A stretch of DNA of 64,000 nt from Channallabes apus (taxonomy: Eukaryota; Chordata; Actinopteri; Siluriformes; Clariidae), in assembly GCA_030522415.1 (NCBI GenBank), contig CM060107.1:27804571-27868570 (forward strand), read 5' to 3'. The stretch's first letter is position 1, and each line of letters opens with the position of its first letter. Made by a program: the position numbers and the translations under genes. The notes under the pieces are model-generated. The model had not been told where the DNA came from. It worked only from the letters and a program-made list of their open reading frames with translations, and searched no databases. Below, piece after piece: positions 12,507-24,989 of the stretch.

Positions 12507-13177
12507 GTGGTGGGTCTCATTAGCAAGAACGACGAGTTAGCATACAGAGAGGAAGTGCAGAGGCTAACGAACTGGTGTAAAGACAACAACCTGTCTCTGA
12601 ATGTTGACAAGACAAAGGAGATGGTTGTTGACTATTCTCCGCTGAGCATCAACGGCTCCTCTGTGGGAATCGTCAAAAGCACCAAATTCCTGTGTGTCCA
12701 CCTAGAGAAGGACCTCAGCTGGTCCCTCAACACCAGCTCCCTACACAAGAAAGCCCAACAGCGTCTCTTCTTTCTGAGAAGACCGAGAAAGGACCAGCTT
12801 CCACCACCGATCCTGACCACCTTCTATAGAGGAACTATCGAGAGCATCCTGAGCGGCTGCATCACTGTCTGGTGATGGTTTGGAAATTTCTGGTTTGGAA
12901 ATTGTGCCATATCGGTCGCAAGACCCTACAGCGGATAGTGAGGACAGCAGAGAAGATCATCGGGGTCTCTCTCCCCTCTATTGAAGACATCTACACCACA
13001 CGCTGTATCCGCAAAGCCATCAGCATTGTGGCTGATCGGACACACCCATCTCACACACACTTCACACTCCTGCCATCTGGAAAAAGGTACCGAAGCATTC
13101 GGGCACACACATCCAGACTGTGCAACAGCTTTTTTCCACAAGCCATCCATCTTCTCAACAAAAAGGGACTGGACTGA
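12507..13177 (+). pseudogene. LINE reverse transcriptase C-terminal half, frameshifted
   Basis: Two frames cover it: 12507-12875, in which the FADD motif lies just upstream, and 12872-13177. The first ends at TGA directly after the CITVW motif, where WFGNC should follow. The sequence shows a duplicated WFGN-coding unit and a likely one-base loss near 12920. The endonuclease and the RT fingers are absent, so this copy cannot have moved on its own. Confidence 0.8.
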
Positions 13178-13179
13178 TA

Positions 13180-13194
13180 AACACACACACACAC

Positions 13195-13225
<31 letters not shown>

Positions 13226-13226
13226 A
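13180..13226. repeat. (AC)n microsatellite in the LINE 3' region
   Basis: About 23 AC units with one GC interruption, directly after the LINE stop codon. Confidence 0.9.
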
Positions 13227-14238
13227 ACGTTATCACTCAGCTTAACTCAACTACCTCAAAATATTGAGACTGGACTGACTAATCAACACAAGCGCAAACA
13301 CACTGACCTACACACCACCAAGCTATCGTACACACCAACCTGTAAATGCTCTTTTGCACAATATTCATTACTGGATTAATTTTTTGCACTAATTCCTCAA
13401 TTCTTGCTGCTGTGTTAAGGAATGTTTACTGTTTCTCCACTACCTCAACACCATATTATTCTGTTATGTTATGTCGTGTTTGTCGCACTGTCACTTTGTT
13501 GTTGCTCTTGTTTGCACATTTGCACGTGCACTTTATGTTGTCTGTTAAACCTGTAGATAGACTTACTTAGCTAGTTAGTTTTTGTTCATTTATGTTGTAA
13601 CTTATGTTAGGTCTATCTGTCTTGTCACTGCTAGCCAGCTAACTAGGCCTCTTAGCTCGTTTAGTTTTTCTGTTAATTTATGTTGTAAATTTATGTTGCA
13701 TGTAGCACCTTGGTCCTGGAGGAACGTTGTTTCGTTTCACTGTGTACTAACTGTATATGCCTGAAGTGACAATAAAGCCTACTTGAACAAGGAGGCAGAC
13801 CTACACAGACCCGTCAGTACTTTGTGTACTTTGAGTTGGAATAGAAGTTTTTCAAGTTTTACACTCAGAGTTTATTTGCTCTTGTTTAAGCTCTCACTCG
13901 GACACTCTTAAATTGTATTTCCACTCTCTCACAATCAATGTCACAATCAATGTCACAACAGTGTTGGTTCGAATCCAGCCAATCAGAGGCTAGAGAAGGG
14001 ACAGTAACATGCAGCCAGTCTGGAGGGGGAGTTTATTCTGATGACTTGTTTCTGATTGGTTCCTTTTGATGATCTGTGTCCCTAACTGCTGTTGCAGTAA
14101 GCATTTACTGTAGTTTATACTTTATTTTTGTATGTGTTAGTTTAGATCATTATTATTTTTATCAGAATACGGTAAATGTCTCATGCGTGCACACACACTA
14201 AAAACTAAACTACATATTATTGTCTCAACAGTGACAGG

Positions 14239-14612
14239 TATGGAAGTATAACAGTGGCAACATTTCTCAGGACAAAACACAGTAACATGTTGAATTACAT
14301 GAACTAAACAAAAAGTTGCCACAATAAAACGGTTTGAATTTTTCTTAATTGTAATTTGGACTGAATTGAAAAAATAAAAAACATTCCGGTACTGTGATTT
14401 AATGGGATTGTATATTTTAAATGAAAATTCAAATTCATTTTGCAAAATTTTGACCTTACTAAATTGCTATTCAATAATATATTAATTTGTTAAAAATACC
14501 TCACAAAAAGGTTATTAAACTTCAGACTGACGAATTTCAAAATTCAAAATGATTTGTTTAGTCTATCTAATTCAACATGCTATTTTGCTTTAAGGAATTT
14601 TGGCTACAATTT
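14239..14612 (-). repeat. Inverted relative of the AT-rich element at 1785-2130
   Basis: It begins with TATGGAAGTATAACAGTG. Read in reverse it follows 2130 back to about 1900, with phrases such as TGAATTACATGAACT and GTTTGAATTTTTCT. A second, oppositely oriented end lies at 14572-14608 (AATTCAACATGCTATTTTGC), so the copy has imperfect inverted termini. Compatible with a non-autonomous DNA transposon. Confidence 0.6.
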
Positions 14613-14887
14613 TGACAACAATAAATTCTATACTGTAAACTATCTAACAAACTGTGTGACACTTAATTTATTCTGATAAAAATAATAATGATATAAACTA
14701 TATAAAGCACTGTTGTTGAATGATTGTCCAAAAAGCACAGGTGCTATTTATTAGTTACTTTTATTTATTATTGTTAACATTCTATTTATGTTCAACAGTA
14801 TTAACTGATAAATGATAGAAATCGTGAAAGAATCATGTGAAGATCTTGATTGCAACTCCCATGAAGGAAAATAGTGATGCATATTTT

Positions 14888-15158
14888 TCATTCATTCATT
14901 CATTTTCTATACCGCTTAATCCTGTGTTCAGGGTCGCGGGGGACCTGGAGCCTATCCCAGGAGACTTCGGGCACTAGGCGGGGTACACCCTGGACAGGGT
15001 GCCAATCCATCGCAGGGCACACACAAATACACACACTCACACACCCAATCACAGACTACGGGCAATTTAGGAATGCCAATTAGCCTAACCTGCATATCTT
15101 TGGACTGTGGGAGGAAACCGGAGTACCCGGAGGAAACCCACCAAGCACGGGGAGAACA
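14888..15158 (-). mobile_element. tRNA-derived SINE, 5'-truncated, with target-site duplication
   Basis: It starts with the (ATTC)n tail and the family phrase TTCTATACCGCTTAATCCTG, and ends at GCACGGGGAGAACA. The tRNA-like head is lacking. GATGCATATTTT flanks it exactly at 14876-14887 and 15159-15170. The 12-bp duplication shows that the missing head was already absent at insertion, as expected of LINE-driven priming. Confidence 0.92.
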
Positions 15159-15274
15159 GATGCATATTTTAGCAACTCATATAAAAGTATGGACTGATTT
15201 GGAATCTCTTTAGTTTTAGCCAGCTTAGTGTTGCTGCATCATTTTTCATACAAGAGTGTTCATTCTAGAATATT

Positions 15275-15547
15275 CATTCATTCATTCATCTTCTATACCG
15301 CTTTATCCTGTATTTAGGGTCGCGGGGACCTGGAGCCTATCCCAGGAGACTCAGGGCACGAGGCAGGGTACACCCTGGACAGCGTGCCAATCCATCGCAG
15401 AGCACACACACACACACACACACTCATTCAGACACTATGGTCAATTTGGGAACGCCAATTAGCCTAATCTGCATGTCTTTGGACTGTGGGAGGAAACCGG
15501 AGTACCTGGAGGAAACCCACCAAACACGGGGAGAACATGCAAACTCC
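15275..15547 (-). mobile_element. tRNA-derived SINE, 5'-truncated, with target-site duplication
   Basis: Same orientation and nearly the same truncation as its neighbour 116 bp away. TTCTAGAATATT flanks it at 15263-15274 and 15548-15559. It includes a short (CA)n run at about 15402-15423. Confidence 0.92.
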
Positions 15548-17366
15548 TTCTAGAATATTACACAGCATTTTCCTCTGACATTCCCCTAAATACCACAGTC
15601 TAATATCGATATACATTTCTCCCACTGTAGCAACTGCAAGAGACACAGTAATCACTGACTTATAGGATTACAGTATACAGAATTATAGTATAGGGTGGAA
15701 TTTTAAGACATTAAAGACCAATGTCAGAAATATAGACAATCACAAATTGATCAAATCAAAAAACATAATCGCACACTGTTTCTAAGCATTTTTTCTAGTA
15801 GCTAACTTAATTTTAAGACTTGTTTCTTCAAAGAAACATGTGCAACAGCACAAATGATATCTTGTTATCTCTGTATGTTGTTTCTAACTTTACACATTCA
15901 AAAATTATACATGCAACATTTTCCCCATGACCCCACACACAAGGCAGAATTCAGAAGGCAAAAATCTACAACAAGACCAACATGGAAGAAAACATGCATG
16001 AATGCAGTTCAGACGAGCATCTTAACTACAGTACCCATGGTAGCAGGAACACAGCAGACAACACCCTCTGAAGTCTTTGTCACTGTTGCCTGTGCCGAAT
16101 AGTGACATCTTTTATAAAAACCTCATCTCTGGAGCACTCCCCAGGTTGATAGGTGGATACCCGGCTAAAATTTGCATAACCTGTTACTGCCGCTACAGGC
16201 TAAACGAACAAAACAGATTTGTCATTTTTCAAGACAAATCATATAAAGTTGGATCACAGAAATAAACAAGATTGGCCCTACTGTGTGAAAAATCCAAAAT
16301 CACCATGAACACTGATTAAGAAGTGATTACAATTGATGATTTGATAATTGCCAATTCTGTCCTACTGCAAAAGTACTACTAAGTCTAAGTCTCTAAGGGC
16401 TCTGGTTCCTCATGTTTCCTCTGAGACATGCAGCAGGGGAGCTCAGTATGCTTGCAGAAAAGCACTAACTACCTTCTTGTGTATAAATGAGCTGATGTTA
16501 TCTAAATAAAAGAGAAATACTAATGCCATCCTTCCCATGTAGATACTGTAACTGAGACAGTGGTAACTACAGAAATCGATAACATGTTTGGAAATCCAGT
16601 TTGTGGTCCTCATGAGTGAACCTATTGTATAGCTCCTTATGCATTTAATAAGAACCAAGGTCAATGAAAAAAAGGTAATGTGTCAGTGAATGAGATACCA
16701 CTTCTAATCACCAATAAGACAACAAACTGCTTTTAATAGTCTTAACCGGAACATCACCAGTGAGTGCTGTTAGTCTCGTGGGCACTAACAGTAGGACAAG
16801 AAAAAAGGGCTTAACTTTCATTTTCTCAGGGCTTAACTTTCAAATTTTCTAGCTTCCGCTGTACATGCACAATACATTCTCTTTGTTAGCAGTATTGCAT
16901 TAGCGGATGATTCATCAAGTACAGTACATTAGCAAAGCAAACCTGGTAATGACTATGATAATTTTTCTTTCTTTCTTTATGGAACGATGTGCCTTAAGAT
17001 ACTGTACTTGTAGAAAACAGTTAGATTGCAGAACAGTAGACTCTGATGTATTTGATCTCCAGCAGCCACTACATAAAACACTCTGCCATTATTCCGTATT
17101 ATACTGTATGAGGCGACCACTGATCTAAACATCTACCTTAAGTGTGGCAAGTCAACAGAAGGATAAAGGGAGAAACAACATCAAACTAAGGTGTTTTAAA
17201 GTGCATTTTCCGATAGGAAATAATGTTAATGCGGATAAATTGTTCCAACCACCCAAAAATATTAACAAAAATTACAAATTTCCACCACTATAATCGCATT
17301 TTTGCATATAAATAATCAAAACATTTAGAAGAGGCATTCAATTAAGTTAAATAAAATAAATAGACA

Positions 17367-17441
17367 GGCGGCACGGTGGTGTAGTGGTTAGCACTGTTGC
17401 CTTGCACCTCCCGGGTCCGAGTTCGATTCCCGGCCAGGGAA
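17367..17441 (+). mobile_element. tRNA-like head of the SINE family, solitary
   Basis: Only the first 75 bp or so are present: GGCACGGTGGTGTAGTGG (A-box region) and GTTCGATTCCC (B box). A tRNA scanner might call this a tRNA; it is a SINE head, and the mature-tRNA 3' half and anticodon arm are not convincing. Confidence 0.8.
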
Positions 17442-18406
17442 CACCAAAACGATTAGGCTTGTAGTTATTTCACAAGTTACAGTTACCTGAAGTTTTGGAC
17501 TGGACGGTCTCCATGTTTTTTTTTTTTTTAGTCCTCATCCACAGAAATAGAAGGAAATGAGCGATTTCAGCCAACATTAGGTTGGACAAACAGTGAGAAA
17601 GATAAAGACACAAACAGCTCCAGCTCCACACTGTGATCGAGCTCACTGCCCAACGTTATTTTCCACAGGATATGAAACAGCATCACCAACACACAAGAAA
17701 AAGAAAGTCGACAACATTGTCTCAGGCAGTGATTCACCGTATCTGCATATTTTCTTACTGATGACCAACATTTCCACAGCTAAAATTAAATTAGCGACAT
17801 CCGCTATTCCGTTCTGAGGCATGAAGATTTATTTTGAGAAAGTCAGACATCTGGCAGGGGTGGAAAAATATGTTTTCACACCTAAGCAAAACTGAAAACA
17901 TGAGCGCTGTGAGAATCATCGCGCTTGCAATCGACTATCAGAATCGGAATGGATTTGCAGTTTGAAACATGTACATCCGATCTATTAATTATTATTCTTC
18001 GCAAAAACAAAAAGTTTAAACTAGAATTTAAAGACTGTTATGTAACAGCAAGATGGTATTATAAACTTACTGTAGATTTAACACTTCAGGCTGAAACAAG
18101 CGCACAGCAAAACATTTGTACACGAGTGAATGTTAACATTCTCACTGTCAATCAGCAACCTGTTTAATAAGACTAAAATAAGCAGAGGTTAAGAAGTTCT
18201 GATGACCCTACTGAAAGTGCCATGCATACCTGTAATGGAACATTGTGTGTCTGTGTGTGTTTGTGTACAGTACTGTATGTGTGTGTGTGTTTGGAGTATG
18301 AAATCATACATAAAAGCCCAGAGAACTGTAGTGTGCCAGATCAAAGTGCTTAAAGTTGGGTACATGAAGTATCATGCAGTTATAGAGCACTACAGTATGT
18401 GTCTTC

Positions 18407-18712
18407 TTAATCTTCATTGTCTATACCGCTTATCCTGTCGCAGGGAGCCTGTAGACCTTCCCAGGAAACTTTATGCACAAGGCACCCTTCGACAGGCCAC
18501 CAATCCATTGCAGGGCACACACACTGAGGGCAATTTGGGATGGCAAATTAACCTAATCTGCTTGTATTTGGACTGTGGGAGGAAATCCTACAAAGCACAG
18601 GGAGATCATACAAACTTTACTGTACGCACACAGAAAACAGACCAGAGGCGGGAATCGAACAATCGACCCTGGAGGTATGATACCACAGTGCTAACCACTA
18701 TGACATCAAGCC
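18407..18712 (-). mobile_element. tRNA-derived SINE, diverged near-full copy
   Basis: It runs from TCTATACCGCTTATCCTG through CCAATCCATTGCAGGGCACA and TTTGGACTGTGGGAGGAAAT to the reversed head, CGACCCTGGAGG ... GTGCTAACCACT. No clean target-site duplication was seen. Confidence 0.8.
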
Positions 18713-19041
18713 GTCATGTACAGTCCACATGTACACAGATGTTTTTGTTAGGCAAGATTCGAACCCCCAATCCTGGATACATAACTGTATAATGTATAAT
18801 GCTTGTAATATGAGTCATTCAATTCTAACCAGAACTTTTAAAGAAATTTCTTGTGAATGAAGGTGTAAAAGAAAAGATTAACATTTACAAAAGACATCAA
18901 GCACTTCTCATCAAAGTGAAGAGACTCTTAGCCGCAGTAAAATATGTGATGGTGAGAAAGTTTTAAAGTTTTAATATCAGAGCTACAGTATTGGGCCCTG
19001 TGTGCTCTCTCAATATTTTTTAACCAAACAGGTTTCACAGA

Positions 19042-19236
19042 GGGCAGCACGGTGGTGTAGTGTTTAGCACTGTTGCCTTGCACCTCCAGGGTCCGGGTTT
19101 GATTGCTGGCCAGGTTCGATTCCCGTCTCTGTGTGCATGGAGTTTGCATGTTTTCTCCGTGCTTGGTGGGTTTCCTCCCACAGTCCTAAGATATGCAGGT
19201 TAGGCTAATTGGCGTTTCCAAATTGCCCGTAGTGTA

Positions 19237-19271
<35 letters not shown>

Positions 19272-19406
19272 GTCCTGTGATGGATTGGCACACTGTCCAG
19301 GGTGTACCCTGCCACGTGCCATAAGCATCCTGGGATAGGCTCCAGGTCCCCACGACCCTGAATACAGGATAAAGCTGTATAGAAGATGAGTAAGTGAGAG
19401 TGAGTG
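19042..19406 (+). mobile_element. tRNA-derived SINE, full-length, with target-site duplication
   Basis: Head GGCAGCACGGTGGTGTAG, B-box-like GGGTTTGATTGC, body with GGAGTTTGCATG, TG run at 19232-19273, and tail ATACAGGATAAAGC with (GTGA)n. AGGTTTCACAGA flanks it at 19030-19041 and 19407-19418. Confidence 0.92.
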
Positions 19407-19904
19407 AGGTTTCACAGATTGAGACCTGTGGTGGTCAAACATTTCAATGATGCACATGGTCTAATTTTTTCATTGTGATTCAACCAATCATGTCACGATC
19501 ATTAAATAGGGAACATTTCATCGAACTGATCACACTTCCGCTCAGCACATTTTTTATTTAAAGCATACACTAGGTAAGCTTAAGGATGCCATATACACTA
19601 TACTTGCCTATGTGCTCCAGCACTAATACTGTCAGTAAAATGTGTTGCAATGGTTTTGCCAGTATGATATCAGAAGTGGTGTGATATCAGAAGTTCTCGC
19701 ATCACCTACAGTATAAGACCAGCGCGTCTACATCCATCACTTTGCCAGAGCCCATCTAATAGTTTTTAACACAATACAGGTATGATGAATTCTGCTTTGA
19801 GTAGCTTAGTGCAAAAGAAAACTAGGTGTACTGGGTTGCTTAGCAACAGTCACTCATACTTGGATAACAATCATTTTAATAATACAGTAGCTACCCCAAC
19901 TAGG

Positions 19905-19996
19905 ATTGACTGCCTCGTGCCCGAAGACCACCGGGATAGGCTCCAGGCCCTCCGTGACCCTGTACATAGGATAGGCGGTATAGAAGATGAATGAAA
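19905..19996 (+). mobile_element. SINE 3'-end fragment
   Basis: It keeps only the tail of the family: CTCGTGCCCGAAGAC, GGGATAGGCTCCAGG, then GGATAGGCGGTATAGAAGAT. Confidence 0.75.
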
Positions 19997-22184
19997 GAAG
20001 AAGATACCACAGCTAGCATACAGCATGTCAGTGGAGGACGTAAGCAAACGGGACTTGAACTTATTTTGTTGAATAATGCTGGATTTGTAGACAGTGCTAA
20101 ATCACTGTCAGTAAGACACTGTCCAAAGAGGAGTGTGAACGATGACTTGTCATTGGATTCTCGTGAAGGACATGCGCCTCTGAGATCTGTTGGCTCCTGA
20201 ATCAATTATTTCAGCTGAACCATGTTTGTCAGCAAGTCATTAACTTACACTCAGCTTTTTATGATATTTATTAGTCACAGTTGGGTGTTTCTTTTGGTCA
20301 CAAGTGCTTGAGTCAGATTTGACTCCAAATTGGAGTGTAGCTCTGCCAGGCAAGTGCCCCGTTTCAGCATCCCATAGCCTATTTAGAGTGCATGGTATGG
20401 CAAGGGAAAACCATTGAATCAGACACGGCCATGGCCCTGTTAGTTGGCTAGATGGTGGGTGTGTTTACTTGCCAGTTGGAAGTTAAGCTTTAAATCTGTC
20501 CTTTCAGAGAAACATTTCTGCTATTGCTACACACAGTGTTAGTTGGTAGGACAGTAATTCAATTCCTTTGCAAAGGCCTACTCAGGTACTGTATATTACT
20601 ACAGTACATCAACCATGATTTGTTCTTATCTGTTTTATCTGAAGAAATCTATTTCAAAAAGTACGATTTCTAGTTCAAACTATAGTTCAAAGTTGTGTCC
20701 AAACAGACACATACTGTATATAAATCCTCTAATGTACTGCAGAGAATGTAGCATGTCTTGATAGTGTGGTTTTTGCTGACATGGTCATAAACAATGTGAA
20801 AGTGTAAAAGCACAAGAGGGCTGAGCTAGGGCACTGAGTTGCACACGTAGCAGCGTCGACCTCAAACACACTCTTCAAGCAACCACAGAACTCCAACCTT
20901 GTAGAAAACAGCCCATACCTACAGTATGACCATCATGGGCTGTGTGACTAGTGTAAGATGAGTAGGAGAACATTGATGGTTATGGAAGATGAGGGTTAAT
21001 AAAATGACTGCAAGTCAGTGTGCGGGCGGAAGTAATACCATGTTTGATGAGTCTCTTCGCTGGAACAATTTCATCACACACAGAAGGACATGGCCTGGTT
21101 TATATTCAGAAGCACACCTCTGGAGGAAGTGAGTCTGTGTCATAGCTGAGGTTGAGTGGGTTACAAAAGCACACACATACACACACACAGAAACCTGTCT
21201 GTAACTCAGCGTGTCCCGTGACTCTAGTTATTGTCTTACATAAGGGCACTCTCAGTGCTGTAAACTGTTAAACAGACAGCAACTGAAAACACCCTTTTGC
21301 TATATAATTGGGCAGCACATCTGTAACATTTGATTTTAAAAAAAAAGTGATAGTGCATGTGCATGTGAAATTGGGTTTGTATTGAAAGAGAACAAGATGG
21401 ATTATTTACTCCGTAAATCGTGTGGAGGAGATTCTAAATGTACAAAGCCTAAGCACAATACAGCACACAATTCTTCACATGCCATTGATGAGACTTGTGA
21501 TTTGATATACTGCTCAATCCTAATAGTTTCATACTCAAGCTTGTTTTTTAATATTTCTATAAAAAAAATAAACAAGCTTGACTACGAAACTATAAAATAA
21601 TAATCTAATTAAACACAACAGCCTGTCAGTAGAATATGTATTATATATACTGTATATACTGTCTAAAGACTTAATATATATTGTTGACCAGTAAGACGTG
21701 AGGCTTTTTTGAACAACCTCCCTTCTGTAACATTTTTGTACAACTGACAGTGCAGTTTCACAGTGCAGACACTGACTTTTCAGTGCATTACAGGATTATT
21801 GTCAATACCGTCAGACATTAAAAGATGTTTCTAAATTTTACTTATTTTCTTAAAAACATTTGTCCAATAACCATGTGCCTTTGTAGTTGTTATATAATTA
21901 TTTTCAAATTCAATTCAGCACCTTTTAATATCATTCAATTAAGATTAAAACTGGCTTCCTATAAGTGATTACGAAAGATCCATCTTTGCTTTTTACCTAA
22001 AAACAGTAGTAGTAAGTAGTAAAATCTTCCATAATCTTAAGATATATTTCATTAGGAACAATTTACTGAAAAAAAAAATACATAAACACCAACCATTTCC
22101 ACCCAACTGTGTTGATACACATCTGATGATGTTGACATCTATATACAGTATAAACCAAAAATTCTGCATGCGTGTTTGTGTGGT

Positions 22185-22575
22185 GGCGGCACGGTGGTGT
22201 AGTGGTTAGCACTGTCGCCTTGCACCTCCAGGGTCCGTGTTTGATTCCCGGCCAGGCTCGATTCCCGTCTCTGTGTGCATGGAGTTTGCATGTTCTCCCC
22301 GTGCTTGGTGGGTTTCCTCCGGGTACTCCGGTTTCCTCCCACAGCCCAAAGACATGCAGATTAGGCTAATTGGCGTCCCCAAATTGACCATTGTGTGTGA
22401 ATGAGTGTGTGTATGCTCTGCGATGGATTGGCAGGCTGTCCAGGGTGTACCCTGCCTTGTGCCCAGAGTCTCCTGGGATAGGCTCTAGGTCCCCGCGACC
22501 CTAAATACAGGATAAAGCGGTATAGGACCCTGGAGGTGCAAGGCGACAGTGCTAACCACTACACCACCGTGCCGC
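22185..22575 (+). mobile_element. SINE composite with inverted second head
   Basis: A full-length plus-strand copy runs from 22185 to about 22524. It is joined directly to a reversed head. The first 51 bases (22186-22236) and the last 51 (22525-22575) are exact reverse complements by my reading. No target-site duplication was found around the whole unit. It may have formed when a second SINE inserted and was truncated, or by template switching. Confidence 0.88.
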
Positions 22576-22888
22576 AAAAATGATCATAATCAAAATATTA
22601 ATTATTTCTGAACTTTTTTCTGAATAAAATAAAAAAAAACAATATTATGTGCTAAACATGTTTTGCCATAGTTTTCAAGAATGACTGATAAGTGCATTGG
22701 AATTTCTTAGATACAGTATGATATGATAAAAACTGGCAAAGCTGGTAACAAGCACTTGATTTCTACGGTCACCAATGCATGACACCTCAATCACACGTAA
22801 CATGAGGAAAGCTGGAAGATCTCCTGCTATTTCTTTAAATTAGAAAGAGGCTCGAACAAAATAGCTACAGTATATCAAGGGGTTTGTG

Positions 22889-22897
22889 CATGTATGT

Positions 22898-22929
<32 letters not shown>
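22889..22929. repeat. TG-rich microsatellite
   Basis: TGTATG units followed by a perfect (TG)n run. Confidence 0.9.
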
Positions 22930-23934
22930 AGCCATAATACACATTGATCCTGACAAGTACACTTAAATGACTTGATTAGGGCCAGAAAATAAGTAAACCA
23001 ACGTTTTCCAGTGTTTGGCTTCCAGAAAAGTCCTCCAAAAGTTGAATATAATGGTGAGCTTTAGAAAAACGCCTGCTGTTATCACTCCTGAGATCCTGTG
23101 ACATCAGTCCCCATTTAGACTCACATCATGGTAAACAGTCTAGCAACTCTGTGCTGCAGAAATGAATGGCTGCTTTTTAAGGGTTGTGATTTTGCATCGT
23201 GTGAGGAGTTTGGAGAAGGTGCTGCTGATGAGCCACTTGCTCCCAGAAAATCAGAATATTTAGCTAGCAAAGTATGTGGCAAAGAACACTTTAGCACTAC
23301 AGTACCTTAAACTCCCTTTTCTGTGCTAAAAACCAATGGCTCTGGTTTATTTATTATTAGGTTTAAAGGACTCTCTAAAGGATGCTCTTCTAGTCAGCAT
23401 ACACGATATCACCCATTGGCACTTGTTTTAATTAATTACAGCAAATACTTAATACTGACTTTATGTGCACTACTTAACACCAATTATGGTGCTACACCTG
23501 GTACTATTAAATTGGAATTTATTCGATTTCTTGAAAACAAAAAAATATATATAATTTGAATTAATGATTAGTGAATTAGTAGTACTGCAGTCCAGAAACC
23601 AGTCACGATCACATTTAACTCAAGAAGAGTGGGCAAATATTACAGAAGGTGTGCAAAGTTAGTAGAGACAAAGGCAAAATACTGACACAAGGGGGCGATC
23701 CTTTTCCAACTCAGTGATTCTGTTTTTTATTTTATTTTTTCTGACATGTTGGCACCTTATCTTTCACTTGGATATTAAATGTTGCACTGAGTAAATGCAG
23801 CTGGATAAAACAAAAACGGTGCCTGTCGACATTTCAGAAGACAAAGCCAGAAAAGGTGATTATTTTAATGTGGGTGATTCTTTGCTATACCCACTGTAAG
23901 CAGTGGTCTGACCCCGACTTCCTAATACTGGAAT

Positions 23935-24300
23935 ATGCAAAAAGGAAAGGAAGTCACTTTCTCCGTAGATCTAGCATTTTTAGACATTAAGTTAAGATTC
24001 CAATGTGCATGTGCAAACAAAAAGGAATCCCTCTCTTTTGCCCTTTTCCAATTTTTCTATTTATACAAAACAATTAGATTTCCCCATTTTGTGACCTCAT
24101 ATAAGAAGAGACCCTGCCCCAACTTGTTATTCTGCCCCACCCGGCTTGTTGCTCAGCTCTACTGTACTGTTCTCTGATAGGGTGTGGCTCAGCAGTAGCT
24201 CATTTACATAGTCATGGCAATCACATTTGGAAAATTAGTGATCCAGAGGGAGACTGGGGTATAAAAATGTATATAAAAAATTATCTGAGGATCTGTGGCC
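23935..24300. other. Possible decayed repeat, unassigned
   Basis: The phrase TAGCTCATTTACATAGTCATGG near 24197 resembles GAGCTCATTTGCATTTAAA near 4770 and hints at a shared old element. The rest was not recognised. Confidence 0.25.
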
Positions 24301-24304
24301 TGTG

Positions 24305-24591
24305 CTAAAACCTGTGTGGTTCTCTGTTTTTTCTTCTAGCATCCAAGCCAGTGTTTTTACTTTGGTTTATCCATGCTGTGACCTTTTTACTAGAATACAA
24401 TAAAATATTCCACAACATTTCCAACATATTCAGAGTCCTAACTGGACAGATTTTACCAGGCCAACAGATTTGGAGATGAAGCTGGAGGTTGAAGCTGGAC
24501 AGAGCCATTACCAACCCACCATTACACAAAGACGAAAGCGATCATTATTATTAATAACCTATGAAGTTTATTAAACACTAATTTTTTTAAA
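24305..24591 (+). repeat. Local duplication, copy 1
   Basis: It shares long phrases with 25220-25509: TGTGGTTCTCTGTTTTTTTC-like, ACTAGAATACAATAAAATA, GGACAGATTTTACCAGGCCA, GTTGAAGCTGGACAGAGCC and GAAGTTTATTAAA. It lacks about 25 bp present in copy 2 near the CACAAAGACAAAAGC phrase. Confidence 0.85.
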
Positions 24592-24989
24592 AGCTTTATC
24601 AGACACATTTTGGGGATCTATGACCCCTTTGTAAACTTGTTATGGAAAAAAGTATATATATACTGTATAAAATATAGCAGACCTTTAAAAAATGTTCTGA
24701 AAGCCCAAATCAAAAGGAGGAATGCGGACATTGTCAACTCTTTGCTGCCCTTTTACTTTCAAGCCTCAGGTTCTTTTTTACCTCAGTTGCTTAAATGTCA
24801 CAGTGAGCCTTTTCTCCTGCACTGTCTGTAGTTCCAAAGCGATAGATTAATGATGTTTCAGCTTTGCCTAGTGCAGAAGGCATAACTCACCGAGTATGTA
24901 GAGTTAATTGCAAGTACAGAAATAGAAGCTTCATATACTGTACTTTTTGTACTTTGTGGCAAATTTATAAACACTTGATTCAAAAATTT

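Larger units (their letters stand above)
12486..13790 (+). mobile_element. 5'-truncated L2/CR1-like LINE, 3' portion
   Basis: The insertion starts inside the reverse-transcriptase domain at the catalytic motif HFADDTT (12486-12506). It runs through WCKDNNLSLNVDKTKEMVVD, the KKAQQRLFFLRR segment and SILSGCITVW (ending at 12872). The frame is then broken by a local duplication of about 15 bp (GGTTTGGAAATT appears twice, 12878-12905) and a frame change. It resumes as KTLQRIV, PSIEDIY and the terminal LLPSGKRYRSIR. The 3' UTR contains an (AC)n run and ends CAATAAAGCCTACTTGAAC near 13790, an end typical of fish L2-type LINEs. Clade naming is from memory. Confidence 0.85.

Noticed and set aside
17367..17441. 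tRNA gene
   Set aside because: A and B boxes are present, but the sequence is identical in layout to the heads of the SINE copies at 19042, 22185 and 53300, and lacks a proper tRNA 3' half.
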